Counted from the stretch's first letter, positions 15,726 through 21,875 are shown. The stretch: DNA of 25,118 nt from Bifidobacterium breve (GCA_945876305.1 CAMCOB010000006.1:1-25118), one strand, 5' to 3'. A program made the numbers and translations. Notes: generated from the letters alone by a model not told the origin.

Positions 15726-16818
15726 GGGCGGGCAATCTATCCCCGACCCGGGAATCGCCGTCCGAATCGTTTCCGCAACGCTCGTCGCAACGCTCGTCAT
15801 CGTCGCCTCTGCCGGCGCCGCTCCGGCTGGTGTACCGCTTGGCCCGGCGTCCGATCTTCTGGCGGTGCCCAACGGCGATCTGTTGTCAGGACTCGTCGGC
15901 TGGGGCGTTATGGGCCCTGCGTCCTCGATGGTGCTCGCCGATGGCCCCGTTATCTCGGCATCAGACAACACCACCGTGCTCGGCCCCGTGGTGGCCATCC
16001 CACAGGGGGCGCAGGTGATGCCCGTGAGCATCGGCGTGCCGGGTGCGAATGCGTTCGTGCAGGTGCGGGCCCGACCAGAGGGCGGTGGGCCCGACATCCC
16101 GCTCATCACGCTCGTGCCGGACCGGGGCGTGCGCTCAATGGATGTACCGGTCGGCGCTGTTGCCGGGCAGACGGTGCGCATCGTGCTCGACCCGGTGTCA
16201 TCGTTCGGTCGGCGTCTGCTCGTTGGTGGCATGGGTCCGGTGCGGGCGGTGCTGCCGGGCTGGTCGGTGAGCGCAGGGCTCCCCGTGATTGCCCGCTCGT
16301 GGGGTCGCTCGGCCATCCGGGTGGATGATGGAATGCTCACCGCCACGACCCCAGAAGTTGCAATGGGTGGCGCCTCCCGGTATCTCGGCGTCGCGGTGCG
16401 GGGGTCAGGAACTGTCGTCGCATCCGCGGGAGGGGCACAGACGCGCCTCACGGCAAGCGACGGCTCCTGGACGTGGCTGCATGTGCGGGTGGCAGGTGCT
16501 GAGGGTCGCATGGCGATCACGGCCACTACGACAGAAGGCGGAAGGCTGGCGCTCGGCCCGGTGGCCACTCTGGCGCGCGGCGTGTCGCTGTCCGCGCTGC
16601 GGGCATCGGCGGGGCGCGTGACCGCAAAGGTGGGGCCTTTGGCGACGGGCCTACGGGTGCAGGTTCGCGTGGGAGCGCGCATTGTGGGCACAGCCCGCGT
16701 GGCGCCGTCGGGGATGGTCTCCATCGCCACGTCTGGTGCTGGGGGGCGCGGCAGTGTGGTGGTGCTCGGCGACGCCTCACGGGCGGGCATCACACGTGCG
16801 ATCCGCCTCACCGGCTGA
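15724..16818 (+). CDS. Secreted beta-rich protein of unknown function
   Basis: 364 residues; I do not recognise the family. Residues 1-40 look like a signal peptide, with the hydrophobic core IVSATLVATLVIVASAGAAPAG and likely cleavage after an Ala-x-Ala-like site. The mature start, LAVPNGDLLSGLVGWGVMG, has the NGD...GLxGW shape seen at the front of many jelly-roll carbohydrate-binding modules. The rest is Gly/Val/Ala-rich with alternating hydrophobic residues, suggesting about two or three beta-sandwich domains. It has no Cys in the mature part. ATG 15724 shares its bases with the hyuA start; ATG 15712 is an in-frame alternative, and neither has a strong SD site. Extracellular glycan binding is possible but is only inferred from the opening motif. 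Confidence 0.75.
   Translation: MGGQSIPDPGIAVRIVSATLVATLVIVASAGAAPAGVPLGPASDLLAVPNGDLLSGLVGWGVMGPASSMVLADGPVISASDNTTVLGPVVAIPQGAQVMPVSIGVPGANAFVQVRARPEGGGPDIPLITLVPDRGVRSMDVPVGAVAGQTVRIVLDPVSSFGRRLLVGGMGPVRAVLPGWSVSAGLPVIARSWGRSAIRVDDGMLTATTPEVAMGGASRYLGVAVRGSGTVVASAGGAQTRLTASDGSWTWLHVRVAGAEGRMAITATTTEGGRLALGPVATLARGVSLSALRASAGRVTAKVGPLATGLRVQVRVGARIVGTARVAPSGMVSIATSGAGGRGSVVVLGDASRAGITRAIRLTG
15734..15739 (-). promoter_or_regulatory. Leaderless -10 box for hyuAB
   Basis: On the minus strand TAGATT ends 8 nt before ATG 15725, and no SD site is seen. The box lies inside the signal-peptide codons of the divergent gene. No -35 consensus is evident. Confidence 0.5.
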
Positions 16819-16821
16819 GGC
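16805..16821 (+). terminator. Hairpin over the stop codon of the secreted beta-rich protein
   Basis: GCCTCA and TGAGGC pair over a 5-nt loop, and the second arm contains the TGA stop. There is no T-run. The hairpin lies in the convergent gap with the SPOR-like gene and may act as a terminator. Confidence 0.35.
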
Positions 16822-16836
16822 GCACCAACCCGGCTG

Positions 16837-17718
16837 TTACGAGGAGATCTCGCGCGGGTATGAGCCGGGATACGTGCCCACGAGCGACCGCGCCTGTGAG
16901 AGTGCCTCAGACTTGGTGGTGAAGACTCCCGAGAACACCACCCAGTACCCGGGACGAAGCGACGGATGGTCGGTGCTGAACAGCACCCCACCCGGCTGAC
17001 CAGACGACTGGAGCTTCGATGCCGCCGATCGCGCGGCCGCCTCGTTCTTGACGCTCGAGACGATGGCAGTCCAACCGCTGGTCCCTGACGGCCAGTCATC
17101 GGACCCAGTGGCAGATGAACCGCTGCCTGACGAACCAGTTGAGTCGCTCGTGGTGGGCAATTCGCTGGTGGTCTGCCCGTCCACCCCAGGGCCAGTCACC
17201 GTGAGCACACCGGAGTCGCCGGTGGTTGCAGTGGTGTCAACAGGAAGGCCGCCAGTGGTGCCCGTGGTGTCTGGCAGCAATCCACTCGTGTCGGTGGGGA
17301 GGGTGCCCATCGTGTCTCCGGGCAGGCTTGAGTCGGTGCTGGTGGTGGGAATCGCCGTCGTGGGCACCGTGATGACCGGCGCCGTGCTGACCATGGGCAC
17401 CGGAACCGCTCCAGGGCCACCATCGTCGTTGGACGCCACGTAGGCGAGGGCTCCTGCGCCAGCGCCAAGGATTGCCAGCCCGATTGCCACGCTTGCGAGG
17501 CCACCAGCGCCGCGCCGCATCTTGGGGGCGAGCGGAGTCGGTGATCCGCACTCAAGGCAGTAGGTCTGCGCGGGGTCAAGTTCGCAACCGCACACCGAGC
17601 AGGTGGGAGGCGGCGCGGGTGCCTCGACCGTGCCGGCGTCATCACCGGATGAGGCGCCGCCCGCGGGATCTGGGTGCGGCGGATCGACTCCCGGGTACGG
17701 GCTGTCGTGCGGAGTCAC
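16837..17718 (-). CDS. Zinc-ribbon membrane protein with SPOR-like C-terminus
   Basis: 293 residues. A Pro-rich N-terminus leads to a zinc ribbon with Cys40, Cys43 and a second CLEC pair (CSVCGCELDPAQTYCLECG). A membrane span follows (about 70-92, GLASVAIGLAILGAGAGALAY), then a long Thr/Ser/Asp/Gly linker. The C-terminal ~75 residues (SGWTAIVSSVKNEAAARSAA, then YWVVFSGVFTTKSEALSQA) match the SPOR pattern, a domain that binds denuded peptidoglycan in division proteins. So the ribbon should sit in the cytoplasm and the SPOR-like part outside. The start overlaps the stop of the upstream gene as ATGA. A role at the septum or cell wall is an inference from the domain pattern. Confidence 0.75.
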   Translation of the reverse strand: MTPHDSPYPGVDPPHPDPAGGASSGDDAGTVEAPAPPPTCSVCGCELDPAQTYCLECGSPTPLAPKMRRGAGGLASVAIGLAILGAGAGALAYVASNDDGGPGAVPVPMVSTAPVITVPTTAIPTTSTDSSLPGDTMGTLPTDTSGLLPDTTGTTGGLPVDTTATTGDSGVLTVTGPGVDGQTTSELPTTSDSTGSSGSGSSATGSDDWPSGTSGWTAIVSSVKNEAAARSAASKLQSSGQPGGVLFSTDHPSLRPGYWVVFSGVFTTKSEALSQARSLVGTYPGSYPREISS

Positions 17719-18368
17719 GACTTCGACTCACTCTCGCCGGGCATCGGAATGGCCTGGGTGGCCTGAGGATCGTCGGCGCCGCTGGCGATGACTTGCGTGG
17801 GCTGCTCGGGCATATCGGTGATGACGATGGTGTCCTGCTCCACCGCCACCACCTCAGTGACGATGGCGAGGGGTACTCCGCACTCGGCACAGAAGTTGGC
17901 CCCGGACTTGCAGCGTGCTCCGCACGACGGGCAGGTGATGCTGGCGCCGCGACCGGACTGGCGCCGTTCGGCACGGGACGACTTGATGCCGTCCAGTTGA
18001 TCATCCACCTGATGCACCTGACCACGAAGGTCGCTCACCTCGGCAGCGCGTCGGCGCATCACCTCTTCAGCGAGCAGTCCGCGGCCATACAACTCGAGGG
18101 CAAGGCCGCCCAGATCAAAGATCCCCTGCTCGTACTGGCCAAGGAGAATGCGACGACGTCGCCGCAGCACGCCGGGGCGGATGCGCTCGGGCGAGTCGGC
18201 CTCGATCATCTCGGTGTCGCTCGACTCAACGACAGCGTCGGGAGACGCCGCTGCGACCGTGGTGCGGCGCCGGAAGAACCGACGCTTTTCGGGGGCGGAA
18301 TCCACGACCTCGGCGTCATTCGACACAGGGTCCGGGGCCATGGGCTCGTCGGCAGCGGAATCAATCAT
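17715..18368 (-). CDS. Coiled-coil zinc-ribbon protein of unknown function
   Basis: 217 residues; I cannot name a family. An acidic N-terminus with a basic patch (KRRFFRRRTT) precedes a helical core (RRRRRILLGQYEQGIFDLGGLALELYGRGLL, then EVMRRRAAEVSDLRGQVHQVDDQL) that looks like a coiled coil. A zinc ribbon follows near residues 145-165 (CPSCGARCKSGANFCAECG). The C-terminus is acidic and Gln/Pro-rich. No membrane span is seen. ATG 18368 is preceded by a TACGAT box 11 nt upstream. It is translationally coupled to the downstream SPOR-like gene, which has the same type of ribbon; the two probably act together. Confidence 0.75.
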   Translation of the reverse strand: MIDSAADEPMAPDPVSNDAEVVDSAPEKRRFFRRRTTVAAASPDAVVESSDTEMIEADSPERIRPGVLRRRRRILLGQYEQGIFDLGGLALELYGRGLLAEEVMRRRAAEVSDLRGQVHQVDDQLDGIKSSRAERRQSGRGASITCPSCGARCKSGANFCAECGVPLAIVTEVVAVEQDTIVITDMPEQPTQVIASGADDPQATQAIPMPGESESKS

Positions 18369-18379
18369 TGAACGCGCGG

Positions 18380-18385
18380 ATCGTA
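18380..18385 (-). promoter_or_regulatory. Candidate -10 box for the zinc-ribbon operon
   Basis: On the minus strand TACGAT lies 11 nt before ATG 18368, leaving a leader of a few nucleotides. It diverges from the riboswitch promoter about 70 bp away. Confidence 0.4.
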
Positions 18386-18455
18386 ACCAGCCGCATCGGA
18401 CGGCGTGCCCAGAGATGTATCAGCGTTTCAAAATCGCGTGAGGTGGGCCATGCGG

Positions 18456-18485
18456 TTGACGCGGCGCGGGTTGCTCCGCTAGCGT
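18456..18485 (+). promoter_or_regulatory. Promoter of the SAM-riboswitch operon
   Basis: TTGACG (18456-18461) and TAGCGT (18480-18485) are spaced by 18 nt. This is the best sigma-70/SigA-type promoter in the window, with both elements present. Transcription would begin near 18492, exactly where the riboswitch aptamer starts. Confidence 0.75.
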
Positions 18486-18490
18486 GCCCC

Positions 18491-18593
18491 CTGCATCAAG
18501 AGCGGTGGAGGGTATGGCCCTTTGAAGCCGCGGCAACCAGCGAATACTCGTCAGGTGCCAATTCCAGCAGGCATTCATGCCTGGGAGATGCGA
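18491..18593 (+). ncRNA. SAM-I (S-box) riboswitch aptamer
   Basis: The S-box core is clear. P1 pairs GCATC (18493-18497) with GATGC (18587-18591). Conserved core elements are AGCGGTGGAGGG (18500-18511), TGAAGCC, GGCAACC (18532-18538), and GGTGCCAATTCC (18554-18565). P4 is a hairpin of CAGGCAT (18568-18574) with ATGCCTG (18577-18583). This class binds S-adenosylmethionine and usually represses sulfur amino-acid genes when SAM is high. It lies directly before a threonine-synthase-like gene and a sulfur carrier. The T-rich kink-turn details were not checked by folding software. Confidence 0.93.
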
Positions 18594-18627
18594 TGGTTGA
18601 CGTGCATGTTCGCACCGTGACCCTCGA

Positions 18628-18647
18628 CTCCCGGCACCGATTGGGAG
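18628..18647 (+). promoter_or_regulatory. SD-sequestering hairpin (riboswitch expression platform)
   Basis: CTCCC (18628-18632) can pair with the SD site GGGAG (18643-18647), which sits 6 nt before ATG 18654. CTCCC can also pair with an identical GGGAG at 18583-18587 in the aptamer. This suggests translational control: with SAM bound, the aptamer keeps its own copy and the SD is masked. No intrinsic terminator with a T-run is seen, which fits. The mechanism is inferred. Confidence 0.6.
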
Positions 18648-18653
18648 ATTGGG

Positions 18654-19919
18654 ATGGAACACACGGAAGGGCGCGTCACAGGAGCACGTGGGCTCCGCTG
18701 CAAGGAGTGCGGCGAGGAGCTGCCGTTGGGCGCGTCGTACGCCTGCGAGTTCTGCTTCGGCCCGCTCGAGGTCGTGTACGACCTCGACTATCTGCGCGCC
18801 AACGTCACCCGTGAGTCCATCGAGGCCGGCCCCCAGTCAATCTGGCGGTATGCCGATCTGCTGCCCTGCGCGCCGATTGACACCCAGGTGGGCCTGCCTG
18901 TGGGCATGAGCCCGCTTGTGCCCGCCCCGCGCCTGGCTGCCCGCCTGGGCCTCGGCGAAGTATGGGTGAAGAACGAGACGGCCAACCCCACGCACTCCTT
19001 CAAGGACCGCGTGGTGAGTGTGGCGCTGCAGAAGGCCCGTGAACTCGGGTTTGAGGTTGCCGCGTGCGCATCCACGGGTAATCTGGCTCAGTCAGTGGCG
19101 GCACATGCTGCGGCCGCGGGCATGGAGAGCTTCGTGTTCGTGCCGAGCGACCTTGAGTCGCAGAAGATCGTTGCCACGGGTATCTACGGCTGCACCCTCG
19201 TTGCCGTTGATGGCAACTACGACGACGTCAACCGGCTGTGTATGGAGCTGGCCGCCGATCGCCCGTGGGCGTTCGTCAACGTCAACGTGCGGCCGTACTA
19301 CAGCGAGGGCAGCAAGACCCTCGCCTACGAGACGGTTGAGCAGCTGGGCTGGACGCTGCCAGATCGCTGCATCGTGCCCATCGCCTCCGGCTCCCTCTAC
19401 ACCAAGATCCGCCGCGGCTTCGGGGAGTTTCTCGAGCTTGGCCTCGTTGAGGGCAACGTGCCGCACATGAATGGCGCCCAGGCCCAGGGCTGCGGCCCCG
19501 TGGCGGCGGCGTACGAGGCCGGGCTCGACTTCGTGACCCCGGTGCGTCCGGACACCATCGCCAAGAGTCTCGCCATCGGCAACCCGGCCGATGGGGTCTT
19601 CGCGCTGGATGTTGCGCATGAAACCGGCGGATCAATCGACGCAGTGTCTGAGCGCGAGATCACCGACGGAATCTGCCTGCTGGCAGAAACCACGGGAATC
19701 TTCACCGAGACCGCGGGCGGCGTGACCACCGCAGTGCTCAAGCGCCTGGCGGATCGTGGCGATATCGGCCCCGACGAACGTGTGGTGCTCTACATCACGG
19801 GCGATGGGTTGAAGACCCTCGACGCCATCGCCGATCGCGTGCAGCCGATCACAATCAGCCCCACCGTGGGCGACTTCGAGGCTGCTGTGGCAGGCCGCGG
19901 CACCCCTCTTCCTGCATGA
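18654..19919 (+). CDS. Threonine-synthase-like PLP enzyme under SAM riboswitch control
   Basis: 421 residues. It belongs to the fold type II PLP enzymes, nearest threonine synthase, which converts O-phosphohomoserine to threonine. An N-terminal zinc-ribbon-like segment has Cys16, Cys19, Cys31 and Cys34. The PLP lysine is Lys117 in NPTHSFKDRVV. The phosphate-binding stretch is ACASTGNLAQSVAAHAA, and further on are PIASGSLYTKIRRGFG and TETAGGVTTAVLKRL. The usual glycine-rich loop near the PLP phosphate reads differently (ASGSLYTK). The start is ATG 18654, with SD GGGAG 6 nt before it. SAM-dependent repression and the downstream sulfur carrier point to homocysteine synthesis from O-phosphohomoserine rather than threonine; this is a hypothesis. 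A plain ThrC remains possible. Confidence 0.9.
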   Translation: MEHTEGRVTGARGLRCKECGEELPLGASYACEFCFGPLEVVYDLDYLRANVTRESIEAGPQSIWRYADLLPCAPIDTQVGLPVGMSPLVPAPRLAARLGLGEVWVKNETANPTHSFKDRVVSVALQKARELGFEVAACASTGNLAQSVAAHAAAAGMESFVFVPSDLESQKIVATGIYGCTLVAVDGNYDDVNRLCMELAADRPWAFVNVNVRPYYSEGSKTLAYETVEQLGWTLPDRCIVPIASGSLYTKIRRGFGEFLELGLVEGNVPHMNGAQAQGCGPVAAAYEAGLDFVTPVRPDTIAKSLAIGNPADGVFALDVAHETGGSIDAVSEREITDGICLLAETTGIFTETAGGVTTAVLKRLADRGDIGPDERVVLYITGDGLKTLDAIADRVQPITISPTVGDFEAAVAGRGTPLPA

Positions 19920-19947
19920 TCAACCCGACGACCCTGAGGATTCCCCG

Positions 19948-20220
19948 ATGAGCGTGACCGTTCGCATTCCATCTCCACTTCGACCGCTCACCGGCAATGC
20001 CGGCACGGTTGAGTGCGCACCCGGCACGGTGGCGGCGATCATCGACGAACTTGAGGCCAATCACCCCGGCTTCCGTGATCGTGTGACGCAGGACGGCAAG
20101 TTGCGCCGCTTTGTGAACGTGTTCGTGGCCGGGCAGGACGTCCGCTTTGAGCAGGGCATCGACACCGCAGTGGCCGACGGCCAGGAGGTCACCATCCTCC
20201 CTGCCGTCGCAGGGGGCTGA
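19948..20220 (+). CDS. MoaD/ThiS/CysO-type sulfur carrier protein
   Basis: 90 residues with a beta-grasp ubiquitin-like fold pattern. It opens VTVRIPSPLRPLTGNAGTVEC, has GTVAAIIDELEANHPGF in the helix, and LRRFVNVFVAGQDVRF before the last strand VTILPAVAGG. The C-terminal Gly89-Gly90 is the site that an E1-like enzyme (MoeB/ThiF family) adenylates and turns into a thiocarboxylate sulfur donor. The RFVNVFVAGQDVR region resembles CysO more than ThiS, which is shorter. GAGGA at 19936-19940 lies 7 nt before the ATG. It follows the PLP enzyme by 28 bp in the SAM-controlled operon. No E1 or JAMM protease gene is in the window. Confidence 0.9.
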   Translation: MSVTVRIPSPLRPLTGNAGTVECAPGTVAAIIDELEANHPGFRDRVTQDGKLRRFVNVFVAGQDVRFEQGIDTAVADGQEVTILPAVAGG

Positions 20221-21065
20221 CCGCCACGGCACTGGGAACGGCCTTCGTCACCGGCGCCACCGGCCTCATCGGCGGCGCAGTGGTGAATGCACTCCTCGAG
20301 CAGGGTGTGGAGGTCACGGCGCTTGCCCGTACCGATCGGGGCGCGTGGGCGCTTCGCGATCGTGGAGCCACGACCATCCGTGCCGACATCGGGGAGTCGA
20401 TCCAGTGGGACCGTGCGGCACAGGACGCCGAGGTCATCTTCCATCTGGGCCTCCCGCGCATTACGCCGCCGGTACGCGGGCGACACCTGCGCAAGTTGGA
20501 GCGTGAGGCCCAGGCCGGCGCAGAGATCATTCACGACATCGCCGCCGGCCGGGATGTGGTGATGGGCACATGCGCGATCGGCGACGCAGATGGTCCTCTC
20601 GACATCGCCCGTCCGGGCCTGGCGGCTGAGCGCGCGCTGGTGGGCCGCGGCGTACGGGTCGTGCGCCTGCCCTGGGCCTATGGCCCCTCCGGATTTATCT
20701 GCGACATGTCGCGCGGGCTGCAGATGCGTCGGTTTCGCGTTGTGGGAGCGGGTGACAACCCCATCGCGGTCATCGGCGCCCGTGACGCCGCCGCGGCAAT
20801 CATCGCGGCATCGGCAGCGCCAGAGGGCACCTACACAGTGGCCGAGGAGTCCATGCCCACGCAGGTCGAGTTGGTGCACCTCATGTGCACCACACGGGGC
20901 GTACCCCGCCCCGACCACCTGCCGGCACGTATGGCGTCAATGGCCATGGGGGGAGTCATTATCGAAGCCCTCACGGCGAATCAGCGGGTCGAGGTGGCAC
21001 CACCACCGGGCTTCACCCACTCCCAGCGTTGGGACGAGGACCTGATGGACGCCCTCAGGACCTAG
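20217..21065 (+). CDS. NAD-dependent epimerase/dehydratase-like protein (atypical, CTG start)
   Basis: 282 residues from CTG 20217. A Rossmann fold is shown by FVTGATGLIGGAVVNALLEQGVEV, the GxxGxxG NAD(P) motif; then VTALARTDRGAWALRDRGAT and DAEVIFHLGLPRITPP follow, as in atypical SDRs. The usual YxxxK active site is not obvious. No ATG, GTG or TTG lies in this frame between the upstream stop (20148) and the end of the dinucleotide motif; GTG 20277/20280 would delete it. CTG 20217 overlaps the sulfur-carrier stop as CTGA, like the ATGA overlaps elsewhere, so I take it as the start. Its role in the operon is unknown; NAD-linked oxidoreduction or a structural Rossmann role are both open. The stop overlaps the stop of the minus-strand neighbour. 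Confidence 0.75.
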   Translation: MTATALGTAFVTGATGLIGGAVVNALLEQGVEVTALARTDRGAWALRDRGATTIRADIGESIQWDRAAQDAEVIFHLGLPRITPPVRGRHLRKLEREAQAGAEIIHDIAAGRDVVMGTCAIGDADGPLDIARPGLAAERALVGRGVRVVRLPWAYGPSGFICDMSRGLQMRRFRVVGAGDNPIAVIGARDAAAAIIAASAAPEGTYTVAEESMPTQVELVHLMCTTRGVPRPDHLPARMASMAMGGVIIEALTANQRVEVAPPPGFTHSQRWDEDLMDALRT

Positions 21066-21379
21066 CTGTCGGCGTCGAGAGCTTCCGGCGGAATGATGGG
21101 AAGTTCGGTGGCGTGCTGCACGCGTCCGCCCACCTGGTAGCGCAGGTCAACCACGTCGGCCTTCTGGTCGCCGTATACGCCCACGCCGGCCAGAAGCGCC
21201 ATCTTGCGGCCGAAGCCCTTCGACTTGACCTTCGGAACGAGTGGGGTGGTGAACCGGAGCCATCGTCCCTCGACGGTGTAGTGCTCGCCCTCGAGTCGCG
21301 GTTCGCCATTGACCCACACGCTGAACGGTGCCTCGGCACCTTCGGGCAGGGCCACATTCCATGTGCGGGAGTCGGCCAT
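21062..21379 (-). CDS. Small conserved-looking protein of unknown function
   Basis: 105 residues; I do not recognise it. The sequence FSVWVNGEPRLEGEHYTVEGRWLRF has the look of a short beta-sandwich as in phage or ligand-binding proteins, and KVKSKGFGRKMALLAGVGVYGDQKADVVDLRYQV continues it. There is no signal peptide and no Cys. I chose ATG 21379 because TAATGT ends 7 nt before it, giving a leaderless transcript; GTG 21400 is an in-frame alternative. The stop (TAG) overlaps the convergent epimerase-like stop through CTAG. It diverges from the cupin gene. Confidence 0.65.
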   Translation of the reverse strand: MADSRTWNVALPEGAEAPFSVWVNGEPRLEGEHYTVEGRWLRFTTPLVPKVKSKGFGRKMALLAGVGVYGDQKADVVDLRYQVGGRVQHATELPIIPPEALDADS

Positions 21380-21386
21380 TCGAACG

Positions 21387-21392
21387 ACATTA
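21387..21392 (-). promoter_or_regulatory. Leaderless -10 box for the 105-aa protein
   Basis: On the minus strand TAATGT ends 7 nt before ATG 21379. It lies 11 bp from the opposite TAGACT box, so the two promoters share the same short segment. Confidence 0.5.
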
Positions 21393-21403
21393 GCGGCCAC
21401 CCG

Positions 21404-21409
21404 TAGACT
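21404..21409 (+). promoter_or_regulatory. Leaderless -10 box for the secreted cupin
   Basis: TAGACT ends 7 nt before ATG 21417, and no SD is present. Its -35 position falls in the region of the divergent start codon at 21379. Confidence 0.55.
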
Positions 21410-21416
21410 TCCGCGT

Positions 21417-21875
21417 ATGAGAAATCACACGGTTCGCGCCCTGGCCATCGGTATTGCGTTGGCAGCCATCCCCGCAACGCTTGCATCCGGCCAAGCGGTG
21501 CGCGAGCTGGTGTCGAGCTCTCCGGCCCAGGGAGCCCCCGGCTATGTGCTCAATATGTACAAAGTCACGATCCCCAAGGGCACCACTCTGCCGCTGCATT
21601 ATCACCCGGGTACACAGCTCGTGCGGGTGCAGCAGGGGGACCTGACCTACACGGTGGAGCGCGGTACCGCGTACCTCAGCATCCCCCGGGCCGGAATAGA
21701 TCCGAAGAAAATTCCCATCCGCCCGGGGCAGACGCGGGTGGTACATCCCGGGCAGGGTGTGGTGGAGCCAGCCGGCATGCGCCACTTCGCCAGCGCACCC
21801 ACGAGCACCGTGATCCTGGTGGTGTCCATCCTCAAGCCGAAGGCCTCGGCGGGCACGATCAACGTCGCCCCGTAG
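21417..21875 (+). CDS. Secreted cupin-domain protein
   Basis: 152 residues. A signal peptide is visible (TVRALAIGIALAAIPATLASGQA), so the cupin probably works outside the membrane. The cupin core has motif 1 PLHYHPGTQLVRVQQGDL with HxH, and motif 2 EPAGMRHFASAP with a His. The Glu usually found after HxH in motif 1 is Gln here. Bound metal is likely but changed by that substitution. No function can be given; small secreted cupins are often sugar- or metal-handling proteins. ATG 21417 is chosen because it follows the TAGACT box and starts the signal peptide; ATG 21309 is in frame but overlaps the divergent gene and adds no conserved sequence. Confidence 0.85.
   Translation: MRNHTVRALAIGIALAAIPATLASGQAVRELVSSSPAQGAPGYVLNMYKVTIPKGTTLPLHYHPGTQLVRVQQGDLTYTVERGTAYLSIPRAGIDPKKIPIRPGQTRVVHPGQGVVEPAGMRHFASAPTSTVILVVSILKPKASAGTINVAP

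Noticed and set aside
15726..17099. Upstream extension of hyuA by about 458 codons
   Set aside because: The extension is Arg/Pro/Thr low-complexity without domains and lies antisense to the secreted beta-rich gene and overlaps the SPOR-like gene in another frame. The HyuA family starts right at ATG 15725.
20147..20506. A plus-strand frame over the sulfur carrier end and epimerase start
   Set aside because: It is Arg/His/Gly-rich, has no Rossmann motif in this frame, and overlaps better-supported genes in other frames.
21309..21416. Earlier ATG for the cupin gene at 21309
   Set aside because: It would overlap the divergent gene and place the signal peptide in the middle of the protein. ATG 21417 fits the -10 box and the signal peptide.
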